Both the position numbers and the translations under genes were made by a program. From JANQJA01 sp047947185 (GTDB lineage: Bacteria; Pseudomonadota; Gammaproteobacteria; Pseudomonadales; Azotimanducaceae), in assembly GCA_047947185.1 (NCBI GenBank), contig CP170502.1, forward strand, positions 3,658,001-3,722,000: DNA of 64,000 nucleotides, given 5' to 3'. The notes under the pieces are model-generated. The model made no database searches, had not been told where the DNA came from, and saw nothing but the letters and a program-made list of their open reading frames with translations. Below, one piece after another: positions 43,562 to 52,811 of the stretch (position 1 is the first letter of the stretch; each line of letters begins with the position of its first letter).

Positions 43562-43846
43562 TTACCCGGCGATACTCTCATAGCGCTCAATCTCAGCGCC
43601 GCCGGCCATCAGTCCGGCAAGCTTCTGCCCCAGCACTTTCATCTGCTGGCCGTGGGCATCAAGTGCGGCCTTGTCCTTATACTGTTCCAGCACAATGTAA
43701 ACGTTTGGATCATCGGTGCGATGGCATGCATAGAAGTTGCACCCGGGGTCCTGGTTGACTTCTGCCTGGATCTCCGCGAAAGCGCGTTCGAAACTCTCGT
43801 TCTTGCCGGGTTGAATTTTCAGTTTTGCAATCAGGCCAATAGCCAT
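43562..43846 (-). CDS. antibiotic biosynthesis monooxygenase (ABM) domain protein, quinol monooxygenase-like
   Basis: A 94-residue dimeric alpha+beta barrel of the ABM type: IAKLKIQPGKNESFERAFAEIQAEV, CNFYACHRTDDPNVYIVLEQYKDKAALDAH. Members such as YgiN oxidise quinols or act on polyketide-like aromatics without cofactor. It is last in the minus-strand operon that starts with the PEP-utilising proteins and lies 27 bases after the esterase gene. Confidence 0.87.
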   Translation of the reverse strand: MAIGLIAKLKIQPGKNESFERAFAEIQAEVNQDPGCNFYACHRTDDPNVYIVLEQYKDKAALDAHGQQMKVLGQKLAGLMAGGAEIERYESIAG

Positions 43847-43873
43847 GGTTTTTCCTCTCTTCCGGGTTTGGTT

Positions 43874-44548
43874 TCATTCAGGCTCTCGTCGGTGCGCGAG
43901 CAGCCATTCCGTAAGTGCAGTATCGAAGCAGTGATTCCAGACATCGTGGTCAACGTCCGCATGGACATCGAAGGTGACGTCGATACCGGCATTACGCAAG
44001 GCGCGGACCATTTTAACGGATTCGCCGATTGGCACGGTTGAATCCATGGCGCCGTGAATGACGCGCACTGCCAGGCCCGCATAACCTGCCGGATCAATGC
44101 GTACCGCGGGTCCACAGACAGGCACAATTGCCGCGAGTCGATTTGCAACGCGATTGGAGAACATCCAAGTACCCATTGCACCCAGGCTCACACCACAAAG
44201 ATAGAGTCTGGTCTGGTCAACATTGAATCCTTCGACGACATGATCAAGCAATACAGTGAGATCGTCAGGCTCCCAGCTCAGGCGGCATTGTGGGCAGATT
44301 ACGACAAAAGGCAGGTCAAGACCTTCCTTCAGGAAGCGTGGCAGCCCCGCTTTCTCCAGCAGGTTGAGATCGGTACCACACTCGCCGGAGCCATGCAGGT
44401 AGATGAGCAGCGGGAACGGTTTGCTGTCTTCGGAGTAACCGTCTGGAAGATAGGTGCGGTATGGCACCATGACTGGCATCAGGCGCGTGCTCTTGAAGAG
44501 ATTGTCCCGGGATTCCATGCTGCTAGGGTAACCGACGTTCTGGCTCAT
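43874..44548 (-). CDS. alpha/beta hydrolase, feruloyl-esterase/phospholipase-like
   Basis: About 224 residues. The nucleophile elbow is CGVSLGAMG; LLIYLHGSGECG is the oxyanion-hole strand; VIHGAMDSTVPIGES carries the acid and DVHADVDHDVWNHCF the His. The pattern matches small prolyl-oligopeptidase/DLH-type esterases that cleave aryl or short-chain esters. There is no signal peptide. The start is uncertain: ATG 44548 overlaps the upstream gene; ATG 44518, just after that gene's stop, is also possible; the longest frame opens at 44644. Confidence 0.8.
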   Translation of the reverse strand: MSQNVGYPSSMESRDNLFKSTRLMPVMVPYRTYLPDGYSEDSKPFPLLIYLHGSGECGTDLNLLEKAGLPRFLKEGLDLPFVVICPQCRLSWEPDDLTVLLDHVVEGFNVDQTRLYLCGVSLGAMGTWMFSNRVANRLAAIVPVCGPAVRIDPAGYAGLAVRVIHGAMDSTVPIGESVKMVRALRNAGIDVTFDVHADVDHDVWNHCFDTALTEWLLAHRREPE

Positions 44549-45152
44549 GCCCCAACCTGCGCATGTGCTCGAGGTAGGGATTGCGTTTGAACAGTTCATT
44601 GAAATCGGCGTCGGCCATGACATCAAGACGACCGAGTTCTGCAAGCCGACAGTTCATCATATAGGCGCCGATGGCAAAGGTGAGCTCAACGATCTGCCGT
44701 TGGGTGAAGCGTTCCTGCATTGCCGTCATGGTGGCCTCCGATGCCCTCACCTTTTCGACAATTTCCGTCGCAAACCGCAACACCAGTTTCTGGTCCTTGT
44801 CGAGCACATCGGACTCGATATTCCGCTCGATCACCACAGCATCAATCTGCTCAAGCGGCAACTTGAACAGGTGCATGGCGTTGCGTGCGTGTGCTACCCA
44901 CTCGTAGGGTGAATCGCACAGCAGGCAGGTCTGAATCACGGCGAGCTCCCGCAGCGAGGTCGGCTGGATGTCGGATTCCCTGGGGCTACCGTTGTTCATG
45001 ATGGAGCCATTCAACTGCATCCAGGGTTCGAACGTCGCCTGGGCGTGCGCGATAATGCGCCAGAGCGCGATGTCGTGCGGGTGCTTGTCAAAAATCTCAT
45101 TGATTCTTGCGCTCGATGCCTCGCGGGTAATATAAGGGATTCTATCGACCAT
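44523..45152 (-). CDS. carboxymuconolactone decarboxylase family protein
   Basis: A 209-residue all-helical protein of the CMD/AhpD family: LRELAVIQTCLLCDSPYEWVAHARNAM carries the conserved Glu/His, with only one Cys in place of the AhpD CxxC pair, so peroxidase activity is unlikely and a decarboxylase- or isomerase-like role is more plausible. It lies 23 bases after the SDR gene and overlaps the esterase start. Family members occur in many aromatic degradation operons. Confidence 0.85.
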   Translation of the reverse strand: MVDRIPYITREASSARINEIFDKHPHDIALWRIIAHAQATFEPWMQLNGSIMNNGSPRESDIQPTSLRELAVIQTCLLCDSPYEWVAHARNAMHLFKLPLEQIDAVVIERNIESDVLDKDQKLVLRFATEIVEKVRASEATMTAMQERFTQRQIVELTFAIGAYMMNCRLAELGRLDVMADADFNELFKRNPYLEHMRRLGHEPERRLP

Positions 45153-45175
45153 CGTATTTCCGGTTAAACACGGTT

Positions 45176-45994
45176 TCAGTTCTTTTCGTCGGGAAACTGC
45201 CGTTCCATTGCCGTCACCAGGTTGTGAAAGCGCGTTTCCAACATCTGCCTGGACTGTTTACCGTCCGTAAAGATGTACATCTCGTCGTTGAGGATACCCC
45301 GTACCACCATCTCACCGACGTTGTCCGGTGATTCCAGCACAATCCCGTGTTGCTGCAGGTATTCGGCCCGTTTCCGGCGAATCTCGTCGGTATCCCCGGG
45401 GCGGTCCCGAAAGGCTGACATGGGCGTAAGTACCGTGTTGGGACACAGGACTGAGACGGCAATCCCTTCATTTTCCAGGTCGTCGCGCAGGAATTCCGAC
45501 ATGCCGACGATCGCGTATTTGGTCGCACCATAGACAAACTGGCTCCTGTTAGGATACAGGCCTGTCATCGAGGAGGTGTTGACGATGTGTCCACCCTCGC
45601 CATGTTTCCGGATGCGCGGCACAAAAACCTGGATACCATTGAAGGTACCGTGCAGGTTGACGTTAACAACCTGCTCCCATTGTTTCACTGGTGCTGTATG
45701 TCCCGGCCCGGAGCAGCCAATGCCGGCGTTATTGCAGAGTACGTGGACATTGCCGAACAAGGATTCGGCTTCGTCAGCGGCACGTTCGACGTCTTGCCTG
45801 TCAGCAATGTCAACGCGTAACGCCCGAACCCGGTCATCACCACCGAGGTCTGCGAGTACAGTATCGAAGTTGCTATCGTTGATGTCTGCGATCACAACCT
45901 GCATGCCCTGACGCAGGAAAGCTCTGGCGATTCCAACGCCGATACCGCTGGCTCCCCCGGTGACAAATGCGGTCTTGCCGGCTAACGATTTCAT
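45176..45994 (-). CDS. classical short-chain dehydrogenase/reductase
   Basis: A 272-residue SDR: TGGASGIG for NAD(P), LCNNAGIG, NTSSMTGL (catalytic Ser) and YGATK (catalytic Tyr and Lys). The Asp in IADIND suggests preference for NAD over NADP. The long frame from 46501 overlaps the kelch gene; ATG 45994, 4 bases after the kelch stop, starts the fold directly. A C-terminal segment (SPDNVGEMVVRGILNDEMYIFTD) is usual for this SDR subgroup. The substrate is unknown. Confidence 0.9.
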   Translation of the reverse strand: MKSLAGKTAFVTGGASGIGVGIARAFLRQGMQVVIADINDSNFDTVLADLGGDDRVRALRVDIADRQDVERAADEAESLFGNVHVLCNNAGIGCSGPGHTAPVKQWEQVVNVNLHGTFNGIQVFVPRIRKHGEGGHIVNTSSMTGLYPNRSQFVYGATKYAIVGMSEFLRDDLENEGIAVSVLCPNTVLTPMSAFRDRPGDTDEIRRKRAEYLQQHGIVLESPDNVGEMVVRGILNDEMYIFTDGKQSRQMLETRFHNLVTAMERQFPDEKN

Positions 45995-45998
45995 TGGG

Positions 45999-46985
45999 TC
46001 ACCTCTTGCTATTGCTGACACCGGGCGCATCTGTGACCCAGACCCTGCCCTGTACACTGCCGCCATCGAGAGAACCGCCGATGACGTAGAATTTTCCATT
46101 GATGATACGGGCGGCCGGGGAGGACAGGGGCACGGGCAGTTTTCCAACCAGTTCCCATGCACTCTCCCCCGGTGTGAGCGCGAGGATATCCGGGTCGATT
46201 GCCTTGTGTCCGCCTTTTGGTGTGGTGTGTCCGCCAACCATGTAGATGCGGCCGTCGTGCACGAATGTGCCACCTTCGGAATGTGAATGCCCCTTGGGCA
46301 AGTCTGGCCCCTTTGACCAGCTGTCGGTATCGGGGTCGTAGATGTCAACATCCGGTTGGTCGAGTTGGCAGCTATCGTGGTGGAACTGTCCACCGATGAG
46401 ATATATCTGGTTGCCATAGACGATTGTGGAGAACTGGTTACGTGGTTTTGGCATGGGGGCCGGGCCAACCCGCCATTGTCCAATACCGCGCTCGAGTTCA
46501 TCCAGGTCCATTACCCAGTGGTCTGCGGAGTCCGTATCGCGATCGGGTTCGAGTCCGCCGATGTAATGCAGTTGGCGACCGATTAATGCGAGTCCACCGC
46601 CGCCGCGTTTGCCAGGAAGCAGGGGGGCCGCCGTGTAGCGATCGATATCTATGTCATAGTGCCAGACTTCAGCAACACAGTGATCCTTGATTGACGGGTT
46701 GGGTGGTACCTTGATGCGATCCTTGAAGCCGCCAGCGAACCAGACCCGCCGGTTGTCCAGGACTGCGTTGACGTGCGAAATTGCGCTTGGCAGATCCTGA
46801 ATCCGGGTCCATTCCAGGGTCGTGGGGTCGAATGTATGGCAGCTGCGGCTCGTGTGAACGTGTGTCGTGTAGCCACCGAGAATCCAGATCTTGTTGTCCA
46901 GAACAAATGTTGCCGCTTCCCACTTGTCGATCGGCATGTCGGGAAGCGACTGCCAGTCTTCTGGTCTGATAGCGAGTTCACTCAT
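45999..46985 (-). CDS. kelch-repeat beta-propeller protein
   Basis: A 328-residue protein with six kelch blades, each with a hydrophobic-GG turn: WILGGY, WFAGGF, HYIGGL, YLIGGQ, YMVGGH and YVIGGS. There is no signal peptide, so it is cytoplasmic, unlike secreted galactose oxidases; there is also no copper-site pattern. It shares a TGATG with the preceding PEP-utilising protein gene and is 4 bases from the SDR gene, so it belongs tightly to this operon. It may be an isomerase of the NanM/sialate-mutarotase sort or a scaffold; function cannot be assigned. Confidence 0.85.
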   Translation of the reverse strand: MSELAIRPEDWQSLPDMPIDKWEAATFVLDNKIWILGGYTTHVHTSRSCHTFDPTTLEWTRIQDLPSAISHVNAVLDNRRVWFAGGFKDRIKVPPNPSIKDHCVAEVWHYDIDIDRYTAAPLLPGKRGGGGLALIGRQLHYIGGLEPDRDTDSADHWVMDLDELERGIGQWRVGPAPMPKPRNQFSTIVYGNQIYLIGGQFHHDSCQLDQPDVDIYDPDTDSWSKGPDLPKGHSHSEGGTFVHDGRIYMVGGHTTPKGGHKAIDPDILALTPGESAWELVGKLPVPLSSPAARIINGKFYVIGGSLDGGSVQGRVWVTDAPGVSNSKR

Positions 46986-49720
46986 CAGCTCTGTCCTCCT
47001 CCTTCGGTTGGTTCGATGCCCCCTTGCACAGCGTCCGGCGATTCCAGCGTCACAGTTCCGCGATCACCGTCAACCGTAATCAACTGGCCATCCCGGATCT
47101 GTTCAGTGGCTCCCTCAATGCCCAGCACCGCGGGAATCCCGTACTCCCGTGCAACGATGGAACCGTGGGCAAGGATACCACCGATGTTGGTGACGAGACC
47201 GACCGCCTGCGGAAACAGTGAGGTCCATGCCGGCGTTGTTGTTGGACAGACCAGGATTGTTCCCGGCCGCATCTTATCGAATTCAGCAGGCGACAGGACC
47301 AGGCTGGCTAGCGCGGTGACTTTGCCGGGGCTGACGGGTGATCCGGTCAGTACATTGTCAGCGACCGCCGCATCTTCCTCTTGTCCTCCCGGTTTGCGCG
47401 CCCAGGGTGGCGGGCCGGGCACATGGAAAGGTGGATTGAGTTGCCGCCGGGCCTCGCGCAGGTCTCGCCTGGCAACGGCCTGGTCTGCAAGTTCGATTAC
47501 AGCTGGCGTGCTACCGCTTATGCCCCTTGCCCTTGCCTGTGCATCTGCAACAAGGGCCCGGACCGCCTTGCCAAGCTCGGCGGTCGTGAGGAAATAGATG
47601 TGGTCAGCCTCATGCAGTGTACCTGCTTTCAACAGGCGCTTGCCCAATTCACGCGCCAGCGGGCGAAGCACAGTCCACGCTTTGCCCATGTAAAACATGG
47701 CTTCTTCCCGATTCGGGTAATAGTGTCGCGCTTTCCATAACAACCACTTGAACTTCCGCCGCTGTGCTCCCCTGAAATAACTGTTTGCTTGCTCTTCAGC
47801 CAGCCTGCGCTTGCCAGCGAGTTCGCGCTGTCGTTCGATGGGATCGAAGTCTGGTTGCAATACCATGGCGTGCAGGTTATGCATCGTGTTGATCGGCGAT
47901 TCGGCCTCACATGGCTCAGCGAAATCGAGCGTGAAAATCTGGTGGCCGTACTCAGCGAAGTAGTCGTCGAGTGCGTTGGCCACATCAATTGCTTCCGGAC
48001 TACTGCGTAGAAATTCCAGCAGGCGGCGGGGTGGTGTCTCGATCACCTTGGCGTGCAGTGACTGATTGGAGCGGATTTTTTCGGCAATGCGCCACAAGTT
48101 GATTTGTCCCTCGAGTGCGACCGAACGCAAGCCGCTAAGGAACTGGCCGCTGGTAAAATTGCCGGACGTCTGCTGCTGCAGGAATTGGTGAAGCTCGAAT
48201 TCTGTACCACGCGTCAGGGAAAAAGCGTTCCATACGCCGCCTCGATACCAGTACCTGGCGTCGGCCCGGGACATTTCACGAATACCTTTCCAGAGTTGTT
48301 CCGTGGTTGCAGTCACCGGATCGAGTGCGCGCCAGCGTTCGATAATCTTCAGGTAACGGGGCAGTGAGAAATAGCGCCACTCTGGTACAAACCAGAGATA
48401 CAATTTTGCCTGGAGCCAATACCCGCGAAGGCGTCCGAGCAGTCGGCTGGGCCGACGGGGCATATGACCTGCCTGTCTCCTCGAAGGAGGTTTGCCTGTT
48501 CGGGGTGGCTCTCCAAGGTGCCGGTACGCGTAACCGTTGATTGTGGTCTGCACGAAGAAGCTGGCGGGTGGCTGGGTATCCTCGAAGTCGTGTTGTCCAC
48601 GCGCCGAGAGGTTCATGCCCCAATAGTGCTGCAGAGACTGCTTCATGTGCAGGTCCTCAAACAGCGTGCTGACCGGGTCCGGGAGATGTTCGACGAGTTG
48701 GGAACGACCCAGGTAGGCGTTTGGCTCCGGTGGCTCCCAGGTGACATCCCGCAAGGGTGCCGGGGGAAGGTTGGTGATTGGCCGGGATTGCAACAGCCAG
48801 AGCCTGTCGTCAGCGAATAGCCACTCAATGTCCTGGGGCTGTCCCTCGAAGTGGTCTTCGACCTTGACTGCGAGGGCGACAAGGTCCAGCAACTGTTGAT
48901 TCTGAAGAGACTCGATGTCACGTTGCGCCGGTGCTACATCCATGAGTCGGGTACCGGAGTCACCATCCGAGACTATCATCTGACCCTTGGCACCCAGAGC
49001 GGACTCCTTCACCGTAAAGGTCCCGCGATCGATGATGTAGGCATCTGGCGTGACCTGGCCGCTGACAATGGCTTCTCCCAGTCCCCAACTTGCGTTGACA
49101 ATAATCTCGTCCCTTGCACCGGTCGCGGGGTTGGCGGTGAAGAGCACACCTGAGACATCAGCATTGACCATCGCCTGCACCACAACGGCCATGGCGATAT
49201 CTTCATGTGCAATCCCCATCTGGTGACGATAGCCGATAGCCCTGGCGGTCCAGAGTGAAGCCCAGCACTGCTGGATCGCTTCCAGCAATCGCGCCTCACC
49301 GCAAACGTTCAGGTAAGTGTCCTGTTGCCCGGCAAACGACAGGTCAGGCAGGTCTTCTGCCGTTGCGGAGGATCTGACAGCAACCGGTGTGTCCCTGAAG
49401 CGTGTCCACGCCTCGAGAACCTCTTCCCGGACCTCCTCCGGAAACATGCCTTCCATCATCATTGCCTGTATCCGGGTGGCCGCAGGCTCGAACGACAGCG
49501 ATCCCTGTTTCACGACTGGTTTAGCGAGGTTGTACAGCTTGTCGTGAAGGCGGTTGTTTTCAAGAAAGCGGCGATAAGCGCGCGTCGTGATATGAAAACC
49601 GTCGGGCACCGCAAACCCTGACTTGATGAGACTGGCGAGCGACTTGCCTTTGCCGCCAAGTGAACTCAGGGAAGGGGTGGTAGAGAGTGACTCAACGTAG
49701 TGGTAAGCGGCCTGGGACAT
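46985..49720 (-). CDS. PEP-utilising phosphotransferase, rifampin phosphotransferase (RPH)/PEP synthase-like, copy 1
   Basis: A 911-residue three-part protein. The N-terminal ATP-grasp domain (LGGKGKSLASLIKSGFAVPDGF; VRSSATAEDLPDLSFAGQQDTYLNV; QDIEWLFADDRLWLLQSRPIT) spans about 1-320. A variable middle domain (about 330-770) would hold the acceptor. The C-terminal swivelling domain carries the phospho-His H852 in ILAHGSIVAREYGIPAVLG, closer to rifampin phosphotransferase than to true PEP synthase, whose motif has CHAA. RPH-type enzymes use ATP to phosphorylate a hydroxyl of an organic acceptor, releasing AMP and phosphate. It is 230 bases after a homologous gene and directly coupled to the kelch gene. 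Confidence 0.85.
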   Translation of the reverse strand: MSQAAYHYVESLSTTPSLSSLGGKGKSLASLIKSGFAVPDGFHITTRAYRRFLENNRLHDKLYNLAKPVVKQGSLSFEPAATRIQAMMMEGMFPEEVREEVLEAWTRFRDTPVAVRSSATAEDLPDLSFAGQQDTYLNVCGEARLLEAIQQCWASLWTARAIGYRHQMGIAHEDIAMAVVVQAMVNADVSGVLFTANPATGARDEIIVNASWGLGEAIVSGQVTPDAYIIDRGTFTVKESALGAKGQMIVSDGDSGTRLMDVAPAQRDIESLQNQQLLDLVALAVKVEDHFEGQPQDIEWLFADDRLWLLQSRPITNLPPAPLRDVTWEPPEPNAYLGRSQLVEHLPDPVSTLFEDLHMKQSLQHYWGMNLSARGQHDFEDTQPPASFFVQTTINGYAYRHLGEPPRTGKPPSRRQAGHMPRRPSRLLGRLRGYWLQAKLYLWFVPEWRYFSLPRYLKIIERWRALDPVTATTEQLWKGIREMSRADARYWYRGGVWNAFSLTRGTEFELHQFLQQQTSGNFTSGQFLSGLRSVALEGQINLWRIAEKIRSNQSLHAKVIETPPRRLLEFLRSSPEAIDVANALDDYFAEYGHQIFTLDFAEPCEAESPINTMHNLHAMVLQPDFDPIERQRELAGKRRLAEEQANSYFRGAQRRKFKWLLWKARHYYPNREEAMFYMGKAWTVLRPLARELGKRLLKAGTLHEADHIYFLTTAELGKAVRALVADAQARARGISGSTPAVIELADQAVARRDLREARRQLNPPFHVPGPPPWARKPGGQEEDAAVADNVLTGSPVSPGKVTALASLVLSPAEFDKMRPGTILVCPTTTPAWTSLFPQAVGLVTNIGGILAHGSIVAREYGIPAVLGIEGATEQIRDGQLITVDGDRGTVTLESPDAVQGGIEPTEGGGQS

Positions 49721-49950
49721 GTTGGTTGTCTGTCGCCGTCAAACGCGGCGCCCCCATCTTGTTCGGTTTGGCAGTGGGTTGGGATAGAGGTGGTGCCGCC
49801 TGCTGCGCATGCGCCCTTCCATTGATTGTAGATGACGCCAGCGCACGAAATGGCCCCCCATCCTGGTGGTATACCTGCTGACAGGCGCCTCGGGTGTTTG
49901 AGTATGCCGATTCGACAGCACAAGGTACAAAACAGGATAAGACTCACCAC
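49721..49950. other. gap between the two PEP-utilising protein genes
   Basis: About 230 bases with no gene recognised. Small frames on both strands lack motifs. It could hold a secondary promoter for the downstream part of the operon; none was identified. Confidence 0.4.
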
Positions 49951-52689
49951 TTAGTGACTGTCGAGCCAGGAGCGTTCATTCTCCATCACGACCGGGTGAT
50001 ACCGGGGGGGGGCAGGTGTTGATTCGGCAAGGGTCACGATGCCGCGGTTGCCGTCTACCTTAATCACGCTGCCGGTTTCGATTCGGCGGGTGACGTCACC
50101 AGTACCCAGCACGGCAGGGATGCCGTATTCGCGGGCGACGATCGAGCCGTGGGCCAGGATGCCACCCGTGTCGGTGACCAGTCCAGCTGCAATTGAAAAC
50201 AGTTCTGTCCAGACCGGAGTCGTCGCAGGACACACCAGAATCGTGCCCGGCTTCATCAGGTGGAAATCTGCCGGGGACAGTATGACGGTGGCTTCTGCCG
50301 TGACCACGCCGGGGCTGCAGGGGAAACCTCTCAAATTGGTGCCGCCCGCCGTGTTGTTGACCATGTTGTACGCAGCGGTGCCGCCTTTGATGGTGATTCC
50401 CCACATGTCCATCTCGTGCGCAGCATCCTCAGGTTCTGGCGCTGGAATCTGGAAGGGTGGGTCCAGTCTTGCACGCGAGGCTTGCAGTGCCTTGCGCTCG
50501 GCCACCACTGCCTGGAACCGGGGTGCGCGAATACGCCTGCCGGTCTGACAGGCTTCGGTCAACTCTTCCATGGTCAGATAGAAAACATCGTCGGGCACAG
50601 ACAGGGCGCCAGCGTCAACCAGGCGCCGGCCGAGTTCGAGTGCAAACCTGCGCAGCAGCGGCCATGCCTCGCCTACGTGGAACAGGGCTTCCTCTCGCCA
50701 CGGATAGAGATGTCGGGCCAGGGCCCAGGTCCAGAGGAAAGCGGGATAGCGCCAGCCGAACACCTTCAGTGCTCGCCAATGGGCCTGCCTTCGTGACTTT
50801 GCCAACCGTGCATCCAGCCCTGCCGTGTGGCGCCTGGCCCCGAGTACCCAGGCGCGGATTCCCAGCAACATGGGCAGTGGATTGTCAGCCTCGTTTGGTT
50901 CCGCGAAATCCAGCGTATGAGACTGATGGCCGAACAGATCCAGGTAGGCAGTAATCAAATCATTGACTATCCCGGCCTCCGGGTGAGCCCGAAGCATCGC
51001 CATGAGTTTGGCAGGGGGTGTGGTCGAGAACAGTTTGGTGAGCTCAGTGTTTGAACTGATGACATCTGCAATCACCGCCAGTCGGCGTTGGGACTCCCTT
51101 GCTCGCGAGGGGAGACCGGTCAGGAACGCGCCGCTGTTGAGTTCACTGTCGGAATGTGTCTGCAACAGCCCCTGCAGGCGCGCCTCAATCTGTCGGGTCA
51201 GGACCAGCAGGCCCGCGGTGCCGGAGAACCAGTAGGTTGCGTCAGCGAGGGCGAGCTTGCGGACACTGTCAAGCAACGTCTCGTCAGCCGCTGTTGACGG
51301 TTCGATGTCGCGGCATTGTTGGATGGCTGTCTGGTAGGCCGGTAGCGTTCGTTCGCGCCAGCGCTTCGGGGTATTTCGGTAGTAGCGCAGGGTGAAGGTC
51401 AGCCGTTTGATCGCCTCACGTCCACGCTGGACCCAGGGTGCGGTTGACGGCTCAGGCTGGTCGCGAGCCTGGCGTCGCCACCACCGGGGTATCTGTTCCA
51501 TCTCTGGTCCGCCGACACGCTTGAAGGCAAAACCGTTGACGGTCGGATGGATAATTCGATGCTTCTGTTTTTCATAACTGTCGCCGGTCGCCGCGCGCTG
51601 GAGAGCGTCGAACAGGTAGAGGGATTCAAAGAGTGGACTCACAGGGCCCGGAATGTGTTCGACAAGCTGGCGGCGCAGTAACAGGGCGTTTTCGGCGGGT
51701 GGCTCCCACCGCACTTCCCGAGGCAGGGCCGCGGGCAGGTTGGTAACAGGGCGCGACTGCAGAAGTTGGAACTCGCCTCCTGCCAGGAGCCATTCGATGT
51801 CCTGGGGCTGGCCGTTGAAATTTGCCTCCACACGGCTTGCGATATCACACAGGGTGTGGAGTTGGCTGTCATTGAGTGTGGCGGTCGCACGCTCTGCATC
51901 GGCCACGCTTTCTTCCCGGGTACCTGAATTGCCATTGGTGACAATTTTTATGGCCTTAGCACCGAGTGTCCGCTCCCTGATTTGGCCAGATACCCTGTCT
52001 ATCAGGAAGGTGTCTGGCGTCACGGCACCACTGACTATCGCCTCGCCCAGGCCATAGCTGGCATTCACGAGCATCTCACTTCGTTCACCCGTCAGGGGGT
52101 TTGCGGTAAACAGGACGCCTGAAACCTCGGCGCTCACCATTGTCTGCACGACAACCGCCATTGCGGTATCACGCGGTTCAAATCCTCGCTCGAACCGGTA
52201 GCTGATGGCGCGTGACGTCCACAGGGAGGCCCAGCAAAGCTGGATGTGTTCTACCAGCGCATCCTCTCCCTGAACGTTCAGGAAGGTGTCCTGCTGACCC
52301 GCAAACGAAAACTCCGGCAGGTCCTCTGCTGTCGCCGACGATCTCACAGCGACATTCTGGCCTCCAATTGCCCTGTAGGCCTGGCAGATTGCGTGCTGCA
52401 CGCCGGGTGGCATCGGGGCGTCGAGGATGAGCGCCTGAGCCTGCTCTTCTGCCTCGTCGAAGGCCAGAACGCCGTTTCTCGCCCTTGGCCTGGCGGCGGT
52501 CTCCAGTCGGGATTCGAGATTGTTTTCCCTGACAAATTGCCAGTAGGCCTGCGTCGTAACATGGAATCCACCAGGTACGTCAAAACCGGCAGCCAGCAGG
52601 CGCGAGAGGGAAAGGCCTTTGCCGCCCAGCATTTCGAGCGAGCGCACCGGCGTCTCAAGTGGAAGCGTGAGGGCTGGGTCTGCAGACAT
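49951..52689 (-). CDS. PEP-utilising phosphotransferase, RPH/PEP synthase-like, copy 2
   Basis: About 912 residues and the same three-domain layout as copy 1: LGGKGLSLSRLLAAGFDVPGGFH, VRSSATAEDLPEFSFAGQQDTFLNV, QDIEWLLAGGEFQLLQSRPVT, and phospho-His H847 in ILAHGSIVAREYGIPAVLG. The ATP-grasp and His domains are close to copy 1, while the acceptor domain is more divergent. That suggests duplication followed by specialisation, or a two-component enzyme. The start at 52689 matches the family; the frame from 52770 adds unrelated residues. A run of nine C residues on the coding strand sits near the 3' end (plus-strand G run near 50004). It is divergent from the Ldh2-type gene. Confidence 0.85.
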   Translation of the reverse strand: MSADPALTLPLETPVRSLEMLGGKGLSLSRLLAAGFDVPGGFHVTTQAYWQFVRENNLESRLETAARPRARNGVLAFDEAEEQAQALILDAPMPPGVQHAICQAYRAIGGQNVAVRSSATAEDLPEFSFAGQQDTFLNVQGEDALVEHIQLCWASLWTSRAISYRFERGFEPRDTAMAVVVQTMVSAEVSGVLFTANPLTGERSEMLVNASYGLGEAIVSGAVTPDTFLIDRVSGQIRERTLGAKAIKIVTNGNSGTREESVADAERATATLNDSQLHTLCDIASRVEANFNGQPQDIEWLLAGGEFQLLQSRPVTNLPAALPREVRWEPPAENALLLRRQLVEHIPGPVSPLFESLYLFDALQRAATGDSYEKQKHRIIHPTVNGFAFKRVGGPEMEQIPRWWRRQARDQPEPSTAPWVQRGREAIKRLTFTLRYYRNTPKRWRERTLPAYQTAIQQCRDIEPSTAADETLLDSVRKLALADATYWFSGTAGLLVLTRQIEARLQGLLQTHSDSELNSGAFLTGLPSRARESQRRLAVIADVISSNTELTKLFSTTPPAKLMAMLRAHPEAGIVNDLITAYLDLFGHQSHTLDFAEPNEADNPLPMLLGIRAWVLGARRHTAGLDARLAKSRRQAHWRALKVFGWRYPAFLWTWALARHLYPWREEALFHVGEAWPLLRRFALELGRRLVDAGALSVPDDVFYLTMEELTEACQTGRRIRAPRFQAVVAERKALQASRARLDPPFQIPAPEPEDAAHEMDMWGITIKGGTAAYNMVNNTAGGTNLRGFPCSPGVVTAEATVILSPADFHLMKPGTILVCPATTPVWTELFSIAAGLVTDTGGILAHGSIVAREYGIPAVLGTGDVTRRIETGSVIKVDGNRGIVTLAESTPAPPRYHPVVMENERSWLDSH

Positions 52690-52811
52690 TGCTGGTGCCT
52701 TTTTTTCTAATGCCAAAACGCCTGTGAGTCGCCAACGCGTCCAGATGGCCCGTTCTTGTGGGGCCATCATGCGACCTCGCCAACTCTCACGAATAAACCG
52801 GAGTGCTGGGC

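Noticed and set aside
45994..46501. N-terminal extension of the SDR frame up to 46501
   Set aside because: The added residues overlap the kelch gene out of frame, and the Rossmann motif starts right after ATG 45994.
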